DNA from: Baylisascaris procyonis
Taxonomy: Eukaryota > Nematoda > Chromadorea > Rhabditida > Ascarididae
Direction: 5' to 3'
DNA: 64,000 nucleotides
Assembly (NCBI GenBank): GCA_037389465.1
Contig: JAZARR010000187.1
Location: forward strand, 1,364,001 to 1,428,000
In this document: piece by piece, positions 25,548-37,507 of the stretch
Layout: the number at the start of each line of letters is the position of its first letter
How positions within the stretch are numbered: position 1 is the first letter of the stretch
Notes under the pieces: model-generated
Told to the model about the DNA's origin: nothing
The model's input: the letters and a program-made list of their open reading frames with translations, nothing else
Databases searched by the model: none
Position numbers and translations under genes: made by a program

Positions 25548-26384
25548 AATCAATCAATCAACGAATGACATATATTGGAGAAAATATTTATATTGATGCA
25601 CGCTTTTTTCTTATGTGACAATTCAAGGGAGAAATATTCATCTAAGGCAAATATTTGATTGAAAGAAGGCGGCGAAGAAGGGGAGGAAAGGGGAGCATTT
25701 ATTCGAATCTTTGCGAAATTTTATAAGTAAAGATGATCAGTAAGATAGTGCATTTCGTTCGATTTGAGGTGCCAATTGATGAAAACGGATTATTTCATTT
25801 CGTATATTCATTATCCGTTATAAAGAGTTTTCTTCTTAAGCAAATTCGTTTTATCACACAAATATTAATTGAAGGCAAATCATAGAGAAGTGAATTAAAT
25901 TCATTTCCTGTCATTAGCAAAGGCAATATGAGATCACAATAGCAAATAACAAGATGTTAGCTGCAAAACCATATTAATTTGGCCATAGTAACGCAACGAA
26001 GAGGATATTCCCCTCTTATAAGACGAATTTCAATGTTTACTTCAAAAAAGAAAGGAAATTTTTCAATAGTTTTGAAAAATTACCTCAGAAAAATTGCAAT
26101 TTTTTAAGAAAACAAAGAACAAAAAAGAAAAAAAGAATAGGAAACAGAAGGAATAGCTATGACATTTCGAAGATTCTCTTTTCTAGACACATCAAAAATA
26201 ATCATTACATCAATTTAGCGGGTGCAAATTTTCTTCGTTCATTCAATGCATTCACTTTTCGCATATGCGAGGGAAAATATTTTCGAGCGCCACATTAAAC
26301 TTTTCTCGATAGCTAAATGGCCGAATGAACCCGAATGAAGCGATAAGTTTTAATTTCATTTTACCATCGAATTCAGCCCATATT

Positions 26385-29300
26385 TCAACTTTCAATGCCA
26401 TTTTCTATGATCTGTGAATATTGAGGTGTGCTTGAATCCAGACTCAATGGATTATTGAAATCTTCGAATAAATTCATTGGTGCCGCGAATAGTGTTCCAT
26501 TGACTAATTCGGCGATACGAAGGCAAAGCATTATGGTGATGAAATGCGCTGCCAATGCCGCTATTTCCACTGTATTATGCAAACGCCATGAAAAATTTGC
26601 CGTCTCTCCTTAATTGAAAAAAAATAAAATAAAAATAAAAAATCACTTATATCTGATGAAACAAAAGTTGTTGTTTAAAAAAAAAGTACAATGATAATAT
26701 TTGTAATAAAATTTTTTTGAAATAATTATATGATTTTTTTTTCCTTCAAAATTAAAAAACTCAATTAATTCTGCAAAGATTTTCTTCTGAGATAAATTGA
26801 AAATACTAATAACTAACCGATATTGCGATAGTCCAATTGCGTAAGTACCTCAACAAAACGTATAGCATTCACCATCACTAACGATACACAACTGAGTGGA
26901 TTCTTCAATAACATACGACTTATTGACACCTATAAAGAGAATTTCAATAATTTTTATGAATTAAGTAAAAGATTACAAAGATTTATAAGGCAAGAATCAC
27001 ACTTGCAATCATACTTTTTTATAAATATTACCATTTTATTATTAACTTATTTTTATTATTGTCTCATCTTCGCTTTTGAGTTTTGTTGCTACTGTTATTT
27101 TATTATATTTAAAAAATAATTTAAAAAAAAAAATTATATTTAAAATAATTATCTCATTAGTTTTTCTATTATTGTAAAATTTGGAATTATTGAAATATTG
27201 AATATAAAACAACAAAAAAACATCTCAAATAGCAGATGGCAATGAGACAAATACTTTTTAAAATATTTGAGAAAAGGAATAACCCTCTAAAATAATGCTT
27301 AAGAAAAGTTTGGTGAAATCGATGCTCCTATTTTGTTGCCTGTTTCGTTTTTTGATTATATCATTATCACTTTATCACCTTGGATCAACGCTAGTTAATT
27401 TCTTCATGGAGGGTGTAGCATAAGAGTGGATATTCGATTTATTTTTATTTTATTTTATTTTTGATTACTTTTTTAAAATTTTTTCCACTGAAATCTTTGA
27501 TTGTTTTAATGCAGCCTTGAAAAAATTTAAATCATTAGATTGTCCACGATCATTTTTCTTATTTCAGCACTACAGTAAGATGGCGGAAATTAAAATTCTA
27601 CCGTAATGCATCATTTTTCTTATTTCAGCACTACAGTAAGATGGCGGAAATTAAGATTCTACCGTAATGTAAACACGAATGTATTACCTGATAGAGAGGA
27701 ATAATTATAAGTGTCGTACCAATAGAAGTATGATATAATGTGGAAAGTAGCACAATAAGTGGATGTCGAGCACGAGATTTGATAAACTCGATTACGGTAC
27801 TCGAAAATACGATCACACCTGCCGCTAAGCATACGATTCCAATCCGCTGAAATATAAACGAATAGAATAGTATATTCGTTTCGAGTTTATTATAAGGATA
27901 CAAGTAAAAATATTCAAATAGCGAAGCTGATTAACTTGAAACAGAAACAATTACCGTAGTTCCTAATTTATAAGCCCACCTAAAATACCAATCAATTTTT
28001 TGTGCAAATATATATACTGCGTTTTTTAGTAGATTTATTAGCATAACAAATTCGAGAGCTCTCAAGTGAATAACAAATTCTTTGAATATCTACTCCATTC
28101 CTCCCATTCTGTCGAATAAATTTTCGTTTTTAAAACTTGAAAAAACAGCATAAGCTTATTTTTTCCTAAGACATTGCATTCTTGAAATTATACATTTGTT
28201 TTGAAAAGCTCAAGTTTTCTAAGCTCGAAGGATATGATAAAGCTATGATAATCCATCACCACTGGGATATACACTGATCCTCGTTATCTCTTTCGCTTTC
28301 TTCAACTCCTTTTTTAATCGTTGCCTTTGTTAATGAAGTTATCCTGAATATTAGGAGTTTCCAACCGAAAAAAACCTAAACCTAAAAACCTAAAATTCAG
28401 GATAAAATCTTGAAAGGTAGAAAACGAGAACGAAGATCTATTCCGCTAACTATTTTACACGCCTAGTTTGAAGAATTTTAAAATAAAACGAGAAGCAATA
28501 AGTGAAATAATAAGATGAACGTTGCATCAATACTGAAATTCTCTCATTGATTTTGCGGGAATGCAAATAATCCGTGCACAAACATTGCACAGACTCCCAA
28601 AAGTATTCCCAAATTAAATATGAATCAGTTGCATTTCCCATAAACTACCACAACATCGATATTAACGATGAAAAACGAATTGTTCGCATTTCTTCCGCCA
28701 TCGAAATGCTTGACTCATAAATAATAAATAATAGACAAATTTCTCACCTGTATAATTCGTTCATAATTTTTCGCTTGTTTTATTTGAAAATTTGATAATT
28801 GTAGCATAGGTGGTGCATATATTTGTATCACTCGTAGAATGATATATACGGCAATAGCCGAAGTGATCAATACAAATGCATGTAGTATTGCTTCGAAGAA
28901 ATGTATTGTTGCTGCGGTACGTGTAACCAAATGTGTACAACGTGCAGCACCATTAAAGAAAAGCTCACAGATCTCATCCGCAAAATAGCCATTCCATGAG
29001 AGATAATTATACGCAACAAGAAGGAAACCAGTCGATTGTATACATAATAACAAAGAAGTCACTCTGTAAAGACAATGAGGCAATATTTTAAAAACTAATT
29101 TGAATCTATTCTCGAATTATGCGATTTATTTGAATAAATCTACTAAATACGAGGCAATAAACATAGACATTGCCAAAAATTTATCGTTGTATAGTGATGA
29201 ATTTATAAATCATATGCAAAAAAATATAATTTTTATCAATATTCTTTATGAATTTTTCTAATTTGATTCAAATTTTCAAATAATATTATTGAGTTTATAC

Positions 29301-32300
29301 TCAAATCTTAATAGCAGCTTAAATAAAACTTATAAAGAGCATAATTATGAACGCAAATTTGTGGATCTTCTAATATAAAAAATTTTAAAATCTCTAAAAA
29401 TACATACAATGCAGGTAAAACGAAATGATTAGTGGGTGAGCGTATAGCTAATAATAATAATGCAGCACTCATCAATACAAGAAAAGGTGTCTTCTGTTCG
29501 GTGCCATGAAAGAGTCGATAGAAAGCTTCTAAATTCGCCGAAATAACGTCCATTAAAATCAACAATACTGAGACTGCGCCTGCTGTTATGCCTGAAATAT
29601 ATCGTTGAATAAGATTTTAGTGTTTAATGCTCTATGATGATAGTAAATAACGCTCGCCCTTAACAGTAAGTGATTGAAATGATGTTTTTTATTGAATTTA
29701 ACATTATGGAATAAATAAAAAAAACAAATAAATTAATTAACAAAATAAAATAAAATAAAATAAAATAAAATAAAATAAAATAAAATAAATAAAATAAAAT
29801 AAATAAATAAAATAAAACAAATAAATAAATAAATAAATAAAGTAAATAAACAATAAAATAAATAAATAAACGTTATTTATATATTGAAAAACGAATAAAA
29901 CATACCGGATAAAAATAAGAAAAGTCGTAATTTTGATGAGAGTTTTAAATCGATCGGCTGTGAAATAGATGTGACTAAAATAAGCGATATAGCGATTAGA
30001 AGAATCGTATGTGTAAATCCAATTGAAATATTAAAGAAAAGCAATGAATTAGGAGAATATTTTTGTGAATTTATATTGGCCATCTGAAATTGAGCAAAAA
30101 TTCGATAAAATAAACGAAATTTTGAGATCGTTAGAAGTAGATAGAGGGATCCAAAAAAAAAAAATCTACAAGGATCTATAATGGGATTTATAAGGCTTAA
30201 CCGGATCTATAATGGGATTTATAAGGCTTAGCCGGATCTATAATGGGATTTATAAGGCTTAACCGGATCTATAATGGGATTTATAAGGCTTAGCCCCCCT
30301 CCCCTCCCGTCATATAGGAAATGATAAAATAGTTCTGATAGAATCATAGGTAGTCATTCTGGATAATCTAATGGAATCACCATAAAATATGGCTTAGAGA
30401 GAATTAATAATTATAAATGATGATTGGCGATCAACGTTTCATTCATCGATATGTTTAGCAATGTAAATATTTGCATGAATTAGGCTAAAAATTACTATAT
30501 TAGGCTAAATAAAATTACTTTATTGCATTACAAAAATTAAATAGCTAAAGTCAATCATTACTATAACGCTATATTAAACTAAAAATATGTCTAATATGCT
30601 ATCAATTATAGAAACTTACTACAGCATTTGAAAACCATCTATAGTCGATCCAAAGATACATAACGGTAGGGTGAATACTTAAAGAGCTGAGACAAAAACA
30701 TACGGCTCTTAATAAAGCGCCACCTTGACAACTTATCGTACATAAAATCCCTTCAAATATATTTGAGCATCATTAATCGTTTTATAAAAGAAAAAGAAAA
30801 ATGAATAGTGAAAAATATTTTTTGAAAATTTTTTTCCAATTTTTTCAATCTTTTTCCACTTAACATTAATCGATGATTCAAGCCACTAATATTCTGCAGA
30901 ATCCAAAAATTTGTCTCCGAAGTAGCGATCCGAAAAAAAAAATGAAATGCTAAAAAAAATTAGATTAAAAAATAATTGAATTTATTTTCTTTTTATTGAA
31001 TGAAATCAGGAATATTTTCAAAAATCGAGGATAATATGCAAATTTCCAAGTTCTCCTGAAGTTCATTCCTCTCGTAACGTTTGATGCTAATTATGGCCTA
31101 TGTGAGAATCAAGTGAGAATAAAATCAAACAAAAAAAGGGAAATTTTTATGCGCAACATTTTTTTTTCATTGAATCAAAATAAAAAAATTACCAGTAACG
31201 ATAGTGATAGCAATCCAAATTGGTTCATCAATGGTGTAATGCAAAAAGGTATACCTATAATATAGGGATATTGACAGAACATTTTACTAAATGAAATATT
31301 AAAAATAAAGTTGAAAGCAAATGATAGATGATTAAATGCAATTCTTGAGGATGAGGACAAATTTAAATACAAATGTTTTGTAGTTTCGAAAATTTTGAAG
31401 CAAATTAAATCAACCATTTCTTCAAATTAACGAAAAAAAAAAAAAGAAAATCAATCCCCAGAACAACAAAGGGAGAGAGGGAGCCGGCAGGTGATGTGGT
31501 CGCAGATCGGGACGAAAAAAAACCGTTCACATTCTCATTATCTCAAAAATCTATGCTTAGATAAATGAATATTAAAATAAGATAAAAATTTCTTCCCAAA
31601 AATTTCCATCTTATACAAATAATTCCATGATATATAGCGAGTATTTGAGGATTTCCAATGAAAACAACATTACGGATGGTGTATCTATCGTCGATTTGCA
31701 AAATTTCGACTAGCGTTTCAAAACTCAGATCGAATTTTTTTCGGTACTTGCTTGAGAGTTGAATACAACGTTAAAAAAGTTTGCTACCTAATTGATTACA
31801 AGTTAAGAATTTAGATTAACTAGTTACCTAGCTATATTACCAAGTGATCTAAGCCAATAGAGCTCAAAAATCCAAGCGAATAGTTTTGCTGCCGATATAA
31901 TAGTCAACGTAATGCCAAGAACGAGAAGAATCGACGAGCGTAGTTGTAGTTGTGTTTCGATTACACCACCCACACATGCACTCAGTATTGTCACCACTAA
32001 AACTACCGTAAGAGCGCATAATAAGAAATCCACGACACTGTAGCTCAGCATACCGTATACCTGCAAACTTATCTTCTATAGATATTTTCATTCATTTCTA
32101 TTGACATGGTCAGATGCAGAAGTGGAAAAGTATTGTACAATTACAAATAAATAATAAATAAATAAATAAATAAATAAATAAACATAAATATATAAATAAA
32201 AATACAAATATATAAACATAATATTTAAATACTAAATACAAGGTAGATAACTTTCACATAATTTAGTGTTATTCATCGACTATTTTTAAGACGTTTCATT

Positions 32301-34085
32301 TACCAACTTATTTCCGAAGAAAATAAACCAATTTTCGCACGTTGTTAGCATTATACCAAAAAAATTTTTCTATATGTAGATTCGTTGCCAATTGAATCAT
32401 TGCCAGTTGAATCATTGCCAATTGAATCATTGCCAATTGAATCATTGCCAATTGAATCGTTGCCAAGTGATAATTTCACAGCGAAAATCACTAATTTCTC
32501 TCGGTTGGCTATCAATTGTTGAAAGGTGTACATTAGTGTGTATCGAACATTCTTGTCATGTAACCTCTGTTGTCGCATTGAATTGTGTATATTTTATCGA
32601 CCATCAATAACCGGTTCTTATTCGTGCACCTATCCTCCTCTTTTCACCACTTTCATGCATATATTCGTTTCTTTACTCTTCTTTAAGTGACCCAAAAGAA
32701 ATGCAGAAAAAAAAAAAACGCATTTATAAATGAGGATAGATTAATTAATAAGCAAATTTGATGGAGATGATAAAAATTTGCATATTCAATTTGCATATTC
32801 AATAATTTACATATTCAATTTGCATATTCGATGTTGAGAAAATTTCGTAAGTTAGCATAACGTGGCGATGAATACTACACCTTAATATACAATAAAAATT
32901 TCCTCATAAAAATCAATTTCTTATAAAGAATATGAATACATTTGCTATAGTTGTGGAAATTTTTGAATCCTTTCCTACTCACTAAGGTTATTGGGTTATC
33001 GTTTTTCATTCGGTGCTCTTGCTCCTTCCTATAATCCATTATATTCATCCAGATCATTTCAAGGATGCAAGGGAAGAATAGTTCGTTTTCCCCTTGCTCA
33101 TCTCTTAACCCCCTCCCTCCCTTCGGTTGAAATTAAAAATATCGTTGCACCTTATGGATGCTGAAATATTATAGAAATTCGAAAATATTCCTTCGAAATT
33201 GAGAAATTCATGGTATTTTCTTTTCATTCATTATTTTCTTTTCAAATATTATCTATCTTCTCTCTTCAACTTATACAATTTGTTAACCGCCTAATTTATC
33301 AAAATTCATTCCTCTCTACTCAAGTAAAATTTATTCCACTTCTTATGTTTCTAATCTTCATCTCTATCACCATGGATGTAATTATCCATTGATTGAAAAA
33401 TTATTGGCATACTATTCTATTGATATACGCTAATGCAATCGTCTATTATGCATTTATAATTTCATCGAAATATCATCCTCTCATCATACTCGTATAGTTA
33501 CTCGTTTAAAGAGCAATTTTTTTAGTGATATAAGTATACCAATTTCTATCGGAAGTAATTTTATTTAAGCGTGCTAAAATACGTTAACTATATTTGCGAC
33601 TTATTTCCGGTATCTCTATTTGTAATTTTTCTATTCATTGCGATCACTATAGAAGGAATATTTTCCACTCAATAAAATAAAATAAAATATAAAATAAAAT
33701 AAAATAATGTTTAGGTAAGCAGAAAATATACCTGTAATTTCGTGAAGAGAAGATTTGAGCTGAGTGCTTGAAAATCGCGAATAATCACAAATATATTGGA
33801 AATATCTGCCAAAAGCGCCGCCGCCGCAACAGTCATAGTAAATAGATTCGTTGCAATCATAAGTGCTAAACTATGCGTAAGTGTTGAAAATGATCGTAAC
33901 GAACAAGCTGAGAGTCCTGCGAAGATTGATACCGTAGTAATCCAATGTGTATTCGTATAGTGTTGCATACTGTAGGATTTTTCCGCTTGTAGGCAACTTG
34001 CCAAGAAGCCGTTTATAATACTAGCACCTCCAACGATCAGCAAAGCGTTAGCGGCTAATCGTGCACGTTCAATTACTAGTGACAT
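26385..34085 (-). CDS. Large polytopic membrane protein, 641 aa, family not recognised
   Basis: Ten exons, all in phase: 34085-33732, 32060-31828, 31254-31193, 30723-30620, 30083-29906, 29591-29408, 29063-28748, 27846-27688, 26929-26818 and 26608-26385. Almost every exon contributes hydrophobic segments, about 12-14 spans in all (for example LALMIATNLFTMTVAAAALL, LTVVLVVTILSACVGGVIE, LLFFNISIGFTHTILLIAIS, VLMSAALLLLAI, IGIVCLAAGVIVFSSTVIEF). The short C-terminal tail is polar. N- and C-terminal blocks both look like four-span modules joined by basic loops, so the protein may have arisen by internal duplication. It starts at ATG 3 bases after an ATTAG acceptor-like site. A shorter second exon (ending at 31841) that skips the 30723 exon would also keep frame, but gives a less protein-like join. 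Probably a nematode-restricted transporter-like or scaffold protein; no function is claimed. Confidence 0.82.
27549..27669. repeat. 61-bp tandem duplication next to an exon
   Basis: Copies at 27549-27609 and 27610-27669 differ at one internal base (A/G) and at the last base. They lie in the intron just after the 27846-27688 exon. Each contains TTATTTCAGCACTACAG on the plus strand. Confidence 0.92.
29738..29880. repeat. (AAAATA)n/(AAAT)n simple repeat
   Basis: About 140 bases of AAATA- and AAAT-type units in an intron of the polytopic gene. Confidence 0.92.
30172..30295. repeat. Four 31-bp tandem units with an alternating base
   Basis: Each unit contains GGATCTATAATGGGATT. Units are identical apart from TTAACC versus TTAGCC, which alternate A, G, A, G, so the array is a dimer of a 62-bp dimer. 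It is intronic. Confidence 0.93.
32386..32466. repeat. 15-bp minisatellite (TTGCCAATTGAATCA)
   Basis: Five to six near-identical 15-base units in the first intron of the polytopic gene. The period is a multiple of three, which explains the repetitive but spurious open frames on both strands. Confidence 0.95.
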
Positions 34086-34250
34086 TCTCTAATTGCTTGA
34101 TTTTTGGAATATTATTGAATAGTCTTCCGTTAGACGATGAGGTGGAGAAAAATAATCCGAAATAGAATGGTTTACGTATAAAATCACAATTTATATAGAT
34201 GATTTTTTATCTCTACTCAGTTATATTACAGTTTCAGTGGGAGAAATGAT

Positions 34251-34351
34251 TTAATAACTGCTGCCAATAATCTCATAAAGAAGCTCAATGAGCTGAAATA
34301 CTTCTTCGACCACCTCGTGGAATTTGTCTTTTCGTTGCAGAATCAACTGAA
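34251..34351 (-). CDS. Possible terminal exon of an unresolved small gene
   Basis: After a strong ATTTTTTCAG acceptor a 31-codon frame reads as an amphipathic helix (RKDKFHEVVEEVFQLIELLY, then EIIGSSY) and ends in TAA at 34251, 166 bases upstream of the polytopic gene's ATG. Upstream same-strand pieces that could belong to it are at 34606-34790 (contains CVDAFIESFYIINQTSRKLL), 34756-34879 (contains KEVKRVMVGVNCSDGACHEV, acceptor TTGGCAG, followed by AATAAA) and 35189-35305. I could not join them in phase. Confidence 0.35.
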
Positions 34352-35188
34352 AAAATAATCGAATAATTAACGCAAATTGAATAGAAGTATTAATAAATAC
34401 TGAAATATTAATAAATACTATCAAAAATGCTTGATAGTTGCAAAAATTATCGATAGAGAATAATAAAATATAATATATTCTTTGTAATTAATTGTAGTAG
34501 TTGATTAATATTGTGAGCATAATTTCTTGTAAGGCAGAATGCAGTTGCAATAAATAGATGAATTGAGGCCGTATTAGAGGCCAATATTAAGTAGAGTCCT
34601 TAATAGAACGGAAATGATATTCCGTAGATGGATGGATAATCGATGAGTGGAACGACTTCTCAACAATTAGAAGTTTTCGAGAAGTTTGGTTGATGATATA
34701 GAACGATTCAATGAATGCATCGACACAAGTAAAGATTGATACGTTGTTTGCTTTATTAGGCAATCGCGCCGATAAGTGCTGCTGAGTTGAATGACTTCAA
34801 TTCGTTTGACGCTATATAGACTTCATGACACGCCCCATCGCTACAATTTACACCAACCATAACACGTTTCACTTCCTTTCTGCCAAACTATATGGAATAT
34901 GCAAAATATATGGGGGTATTTTTAAGTTGTTTCAATAGAGAACTGTGGAATAACGATATATGCACTTCAAGATTAGCTGCAACAATATTGAAATCAACTA
35001 TATTTATGTAACTTCAAAAATATTTCAACGAGATTGTAAATAGATTAATTCAGAGAATGTATAGTGTAGTTAGAAATCGACTAAATCAATTCTACATTTG
35101 GTGAATGAATGAAATTTTTATTATATACGAACAAGCAATGAAATACGCCGAACTATGACGCAGATAACCATTTCTAAAATCAGATGCC

Positions 35189-35305
35189 TTAATTATTTCC
35201 TTTGCTAATTTCAGATAACACTTCAACAGTTGTAGACCGATTAACTGGCACATGAACCATCCTTGAGAGTGCGAAAATCAAAACGTCGAAGAAATTTGCG
35301 AACAT
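35189..35305 (-). CDS. Possible first exon or micro-ORF (38 codons)
   Basis: ATG directly follows a TTGTTCAG acceptor-like site. The frame reads MFANFFDVLIFALSRMVHVP, then VNRSTTVEVLSEISK and a stop. All internal GT dinucleotides fall between codons, so a donor in phase 0 is possible. There is no family match and no confirmed downstream exon. Confidence 0.25.
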   Translation of the reverse strand: MFANFFDVLIFALSRMVHVPVNRSTTVEVLSEISKGNN

Positions 35306-37507
35306 CTGAACAACTAAAATGGCCCCAAAAAAAAACGGTAAAATACCACTAGAGATCCAAGTTATTACAAAAAAAAAAGACCAGTTTAATTTTTACTCTA
35401 ACATTCCCGAAATTTCTCTAACATTCGAGTTTTTATTTATTTCTCTCTGTTCAATTGATCTGTAAGCTTTTCATCAAATAATTTTAAAAACTTTCGTTAA
35501 ATGCACTAAAATTGAAAAAAGACGAAGAAAGAAAACTGGTTTTCCGAAGTGAATGCGCCATTAAATTTTTCGGCAACAACACTTAATAGAATCACATTAA
35601 AACATTCCTTTCACTGAGCATCACGACGGCGTTCTTTTTTTTTGTTTCATTTAAAAACGATTTATGCAAGCAAAATCATCGATGGTAATAATAAATATTA
35701 GAATAGTAAAGTCCTTTTTTTTCCGCTAGTTCACTTAATTGTACGGGAAAAACACTCTCCATTCCTTTTATTGCTAGCCCGCCCAAGGGGATGGGAAGGG
35801 AAAAGGTGGGGGCGAGGACAAAAGGATGGACAGCCATAGTGCATAATATAATGGAAATGTAAGTTAACGAGATACTCGTAGGTTCAAAAACTAAACGGAA
35901 ATCAAACGCTCAACAACCAAATGTAAACCTCTTTTAAATTAAAAATATTCTACGTCCAATACATTATTAATGCTTCTTCGATTTAATCGTTCATTCCCTC
36001 TATTGTATCAATAGCTAATTGAATTGTACGCTAACTATACCCCATTACTTGCATATCCCCATGAATCTTTGCAAATAACATTCAACATTATATGTGTAAA
36101 AAATATCGAAATCGGTTGGTTTACTAATATAGTAAAGCATAGGAAATGCAATACACCAAATAGAGTGCCCATACCCATTCGTATTGTATCAATATAAATA
36201 AATCAATTTTGATTTTTTCAAATTAATTAATTTTTAAAATTAAATTTTCAAATTAAAATTAATGATTTTCGTAAAAATCGTTATAAGATAGAAGATGCTA
36301 TAAAACACATAAATAACAACCATAATCGAAATAAAAAATAAAAGGAATGATTGTATCAATCATCAATTAAATAATATTCTGCATATCATCTCTGTTGAAT
36401 TGAAAAATTCCATAAATAAGATACGACAAAACAATAATAACAAACCACTCCGAACACATTAAGTACGAATTTCAAACAACGAAGCAATATTCAGGTCATG
36501 CGTCTATAGCACGAAGTTCAAAACTCATAGCACAAAAATTCAAAGTTCAAAGGTCAGAGGTCAAACCACAGAAAATACCGATGCTCAATGTATTATAAAT
36601 GGTAGGTAGACAAATTTGATGAGCAAATTTTCACACCTCGCCAAATTATTACCTATTTCTTTGATGCCACGAACAATATTTTCTTTATATAACACTCATA
36701 TGTTTGATTTAATAATGCATTAACAAATATGATGCTATATTTGTGCTATAAAAAGCATTTGTTATAAATTGTGTTATGAAATTCAGCTGTTATAACTCGT
36801 GTTATAAAAATTAATTCACATAATTTGTGACTTATGCAAAACAATTTGACGTTGATAATATCCACCTCTGCTAATTTTTTCAACTAATAATTAATTCCTC
36901 TAAGATAATCTGTTCAATTTTTCTCTAACTATCCAATAACAATGAGATAGAAAATCAACGAATATATCAATTTCTTTGAAATTAAAATTTTAAACATAAA
37001 AAAATACATATGGGAAAAAAATGATATCAACAAGTAAACATATAATAGCACATCAAAATAAAAACACATTCGCCATTAAAATTTTGCCGTGTATACATAC
37101 CACCCTTAAAGAACTCTTCTCTCCATCTGTATGCGAACCTGTAATAAGTCGGACCCCTCCTCTCTCCCTTTCCCTCCATCTCCCATACTTATTGTAGCTA
37201 GAGAGGACTCTCAATGAAAGACAATACAAAAGTCGACAGAATGGAAAAGAGAAGAACACACTTGTAACGATGCTCTTAATGCTCTGCTGCAAAAAGCGAC
37301 GAAAAGCACAACGGATTACATAGGAAGACTTAAGTTAATAGAGGAGCCTCATATCGAATAGCCCGATCCACAATTAATGATCCATCATAATCAGCTCAAC
37401 CAAAATAATCGACTAATCTTATCCTTCCCAACATTAAACAGATCTGATTTAAATCACTCCTTGTTGAACAGATTTGAGGTCACTTCATCTAAATGCCTCA
37501 ATATTTG
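35306..37507. other. Intergenic stretch, no gene seen
   Basis: AT-rich DNA with a G-run cluster of quadruplex form on the plus strand (35787-35815). A C/T-rich tract lies at about 37150-37190. Open frames are short, without splice support. Downstream signals of the TBC1D20-type gene should lie near its right end. Confidence 0.5.

Noticed and set aside
30172..30295. CRISPR-like regular array
   Set aside because: The units are contiguous without unique spacers, so it is an ordinary tandem repeat.
32351..32610. Repetitive frames NHCQL (plus) and GNDSI (minus)
   Set aside because: They come from an intronic 15-bp minisatellite and are not protein repeats.
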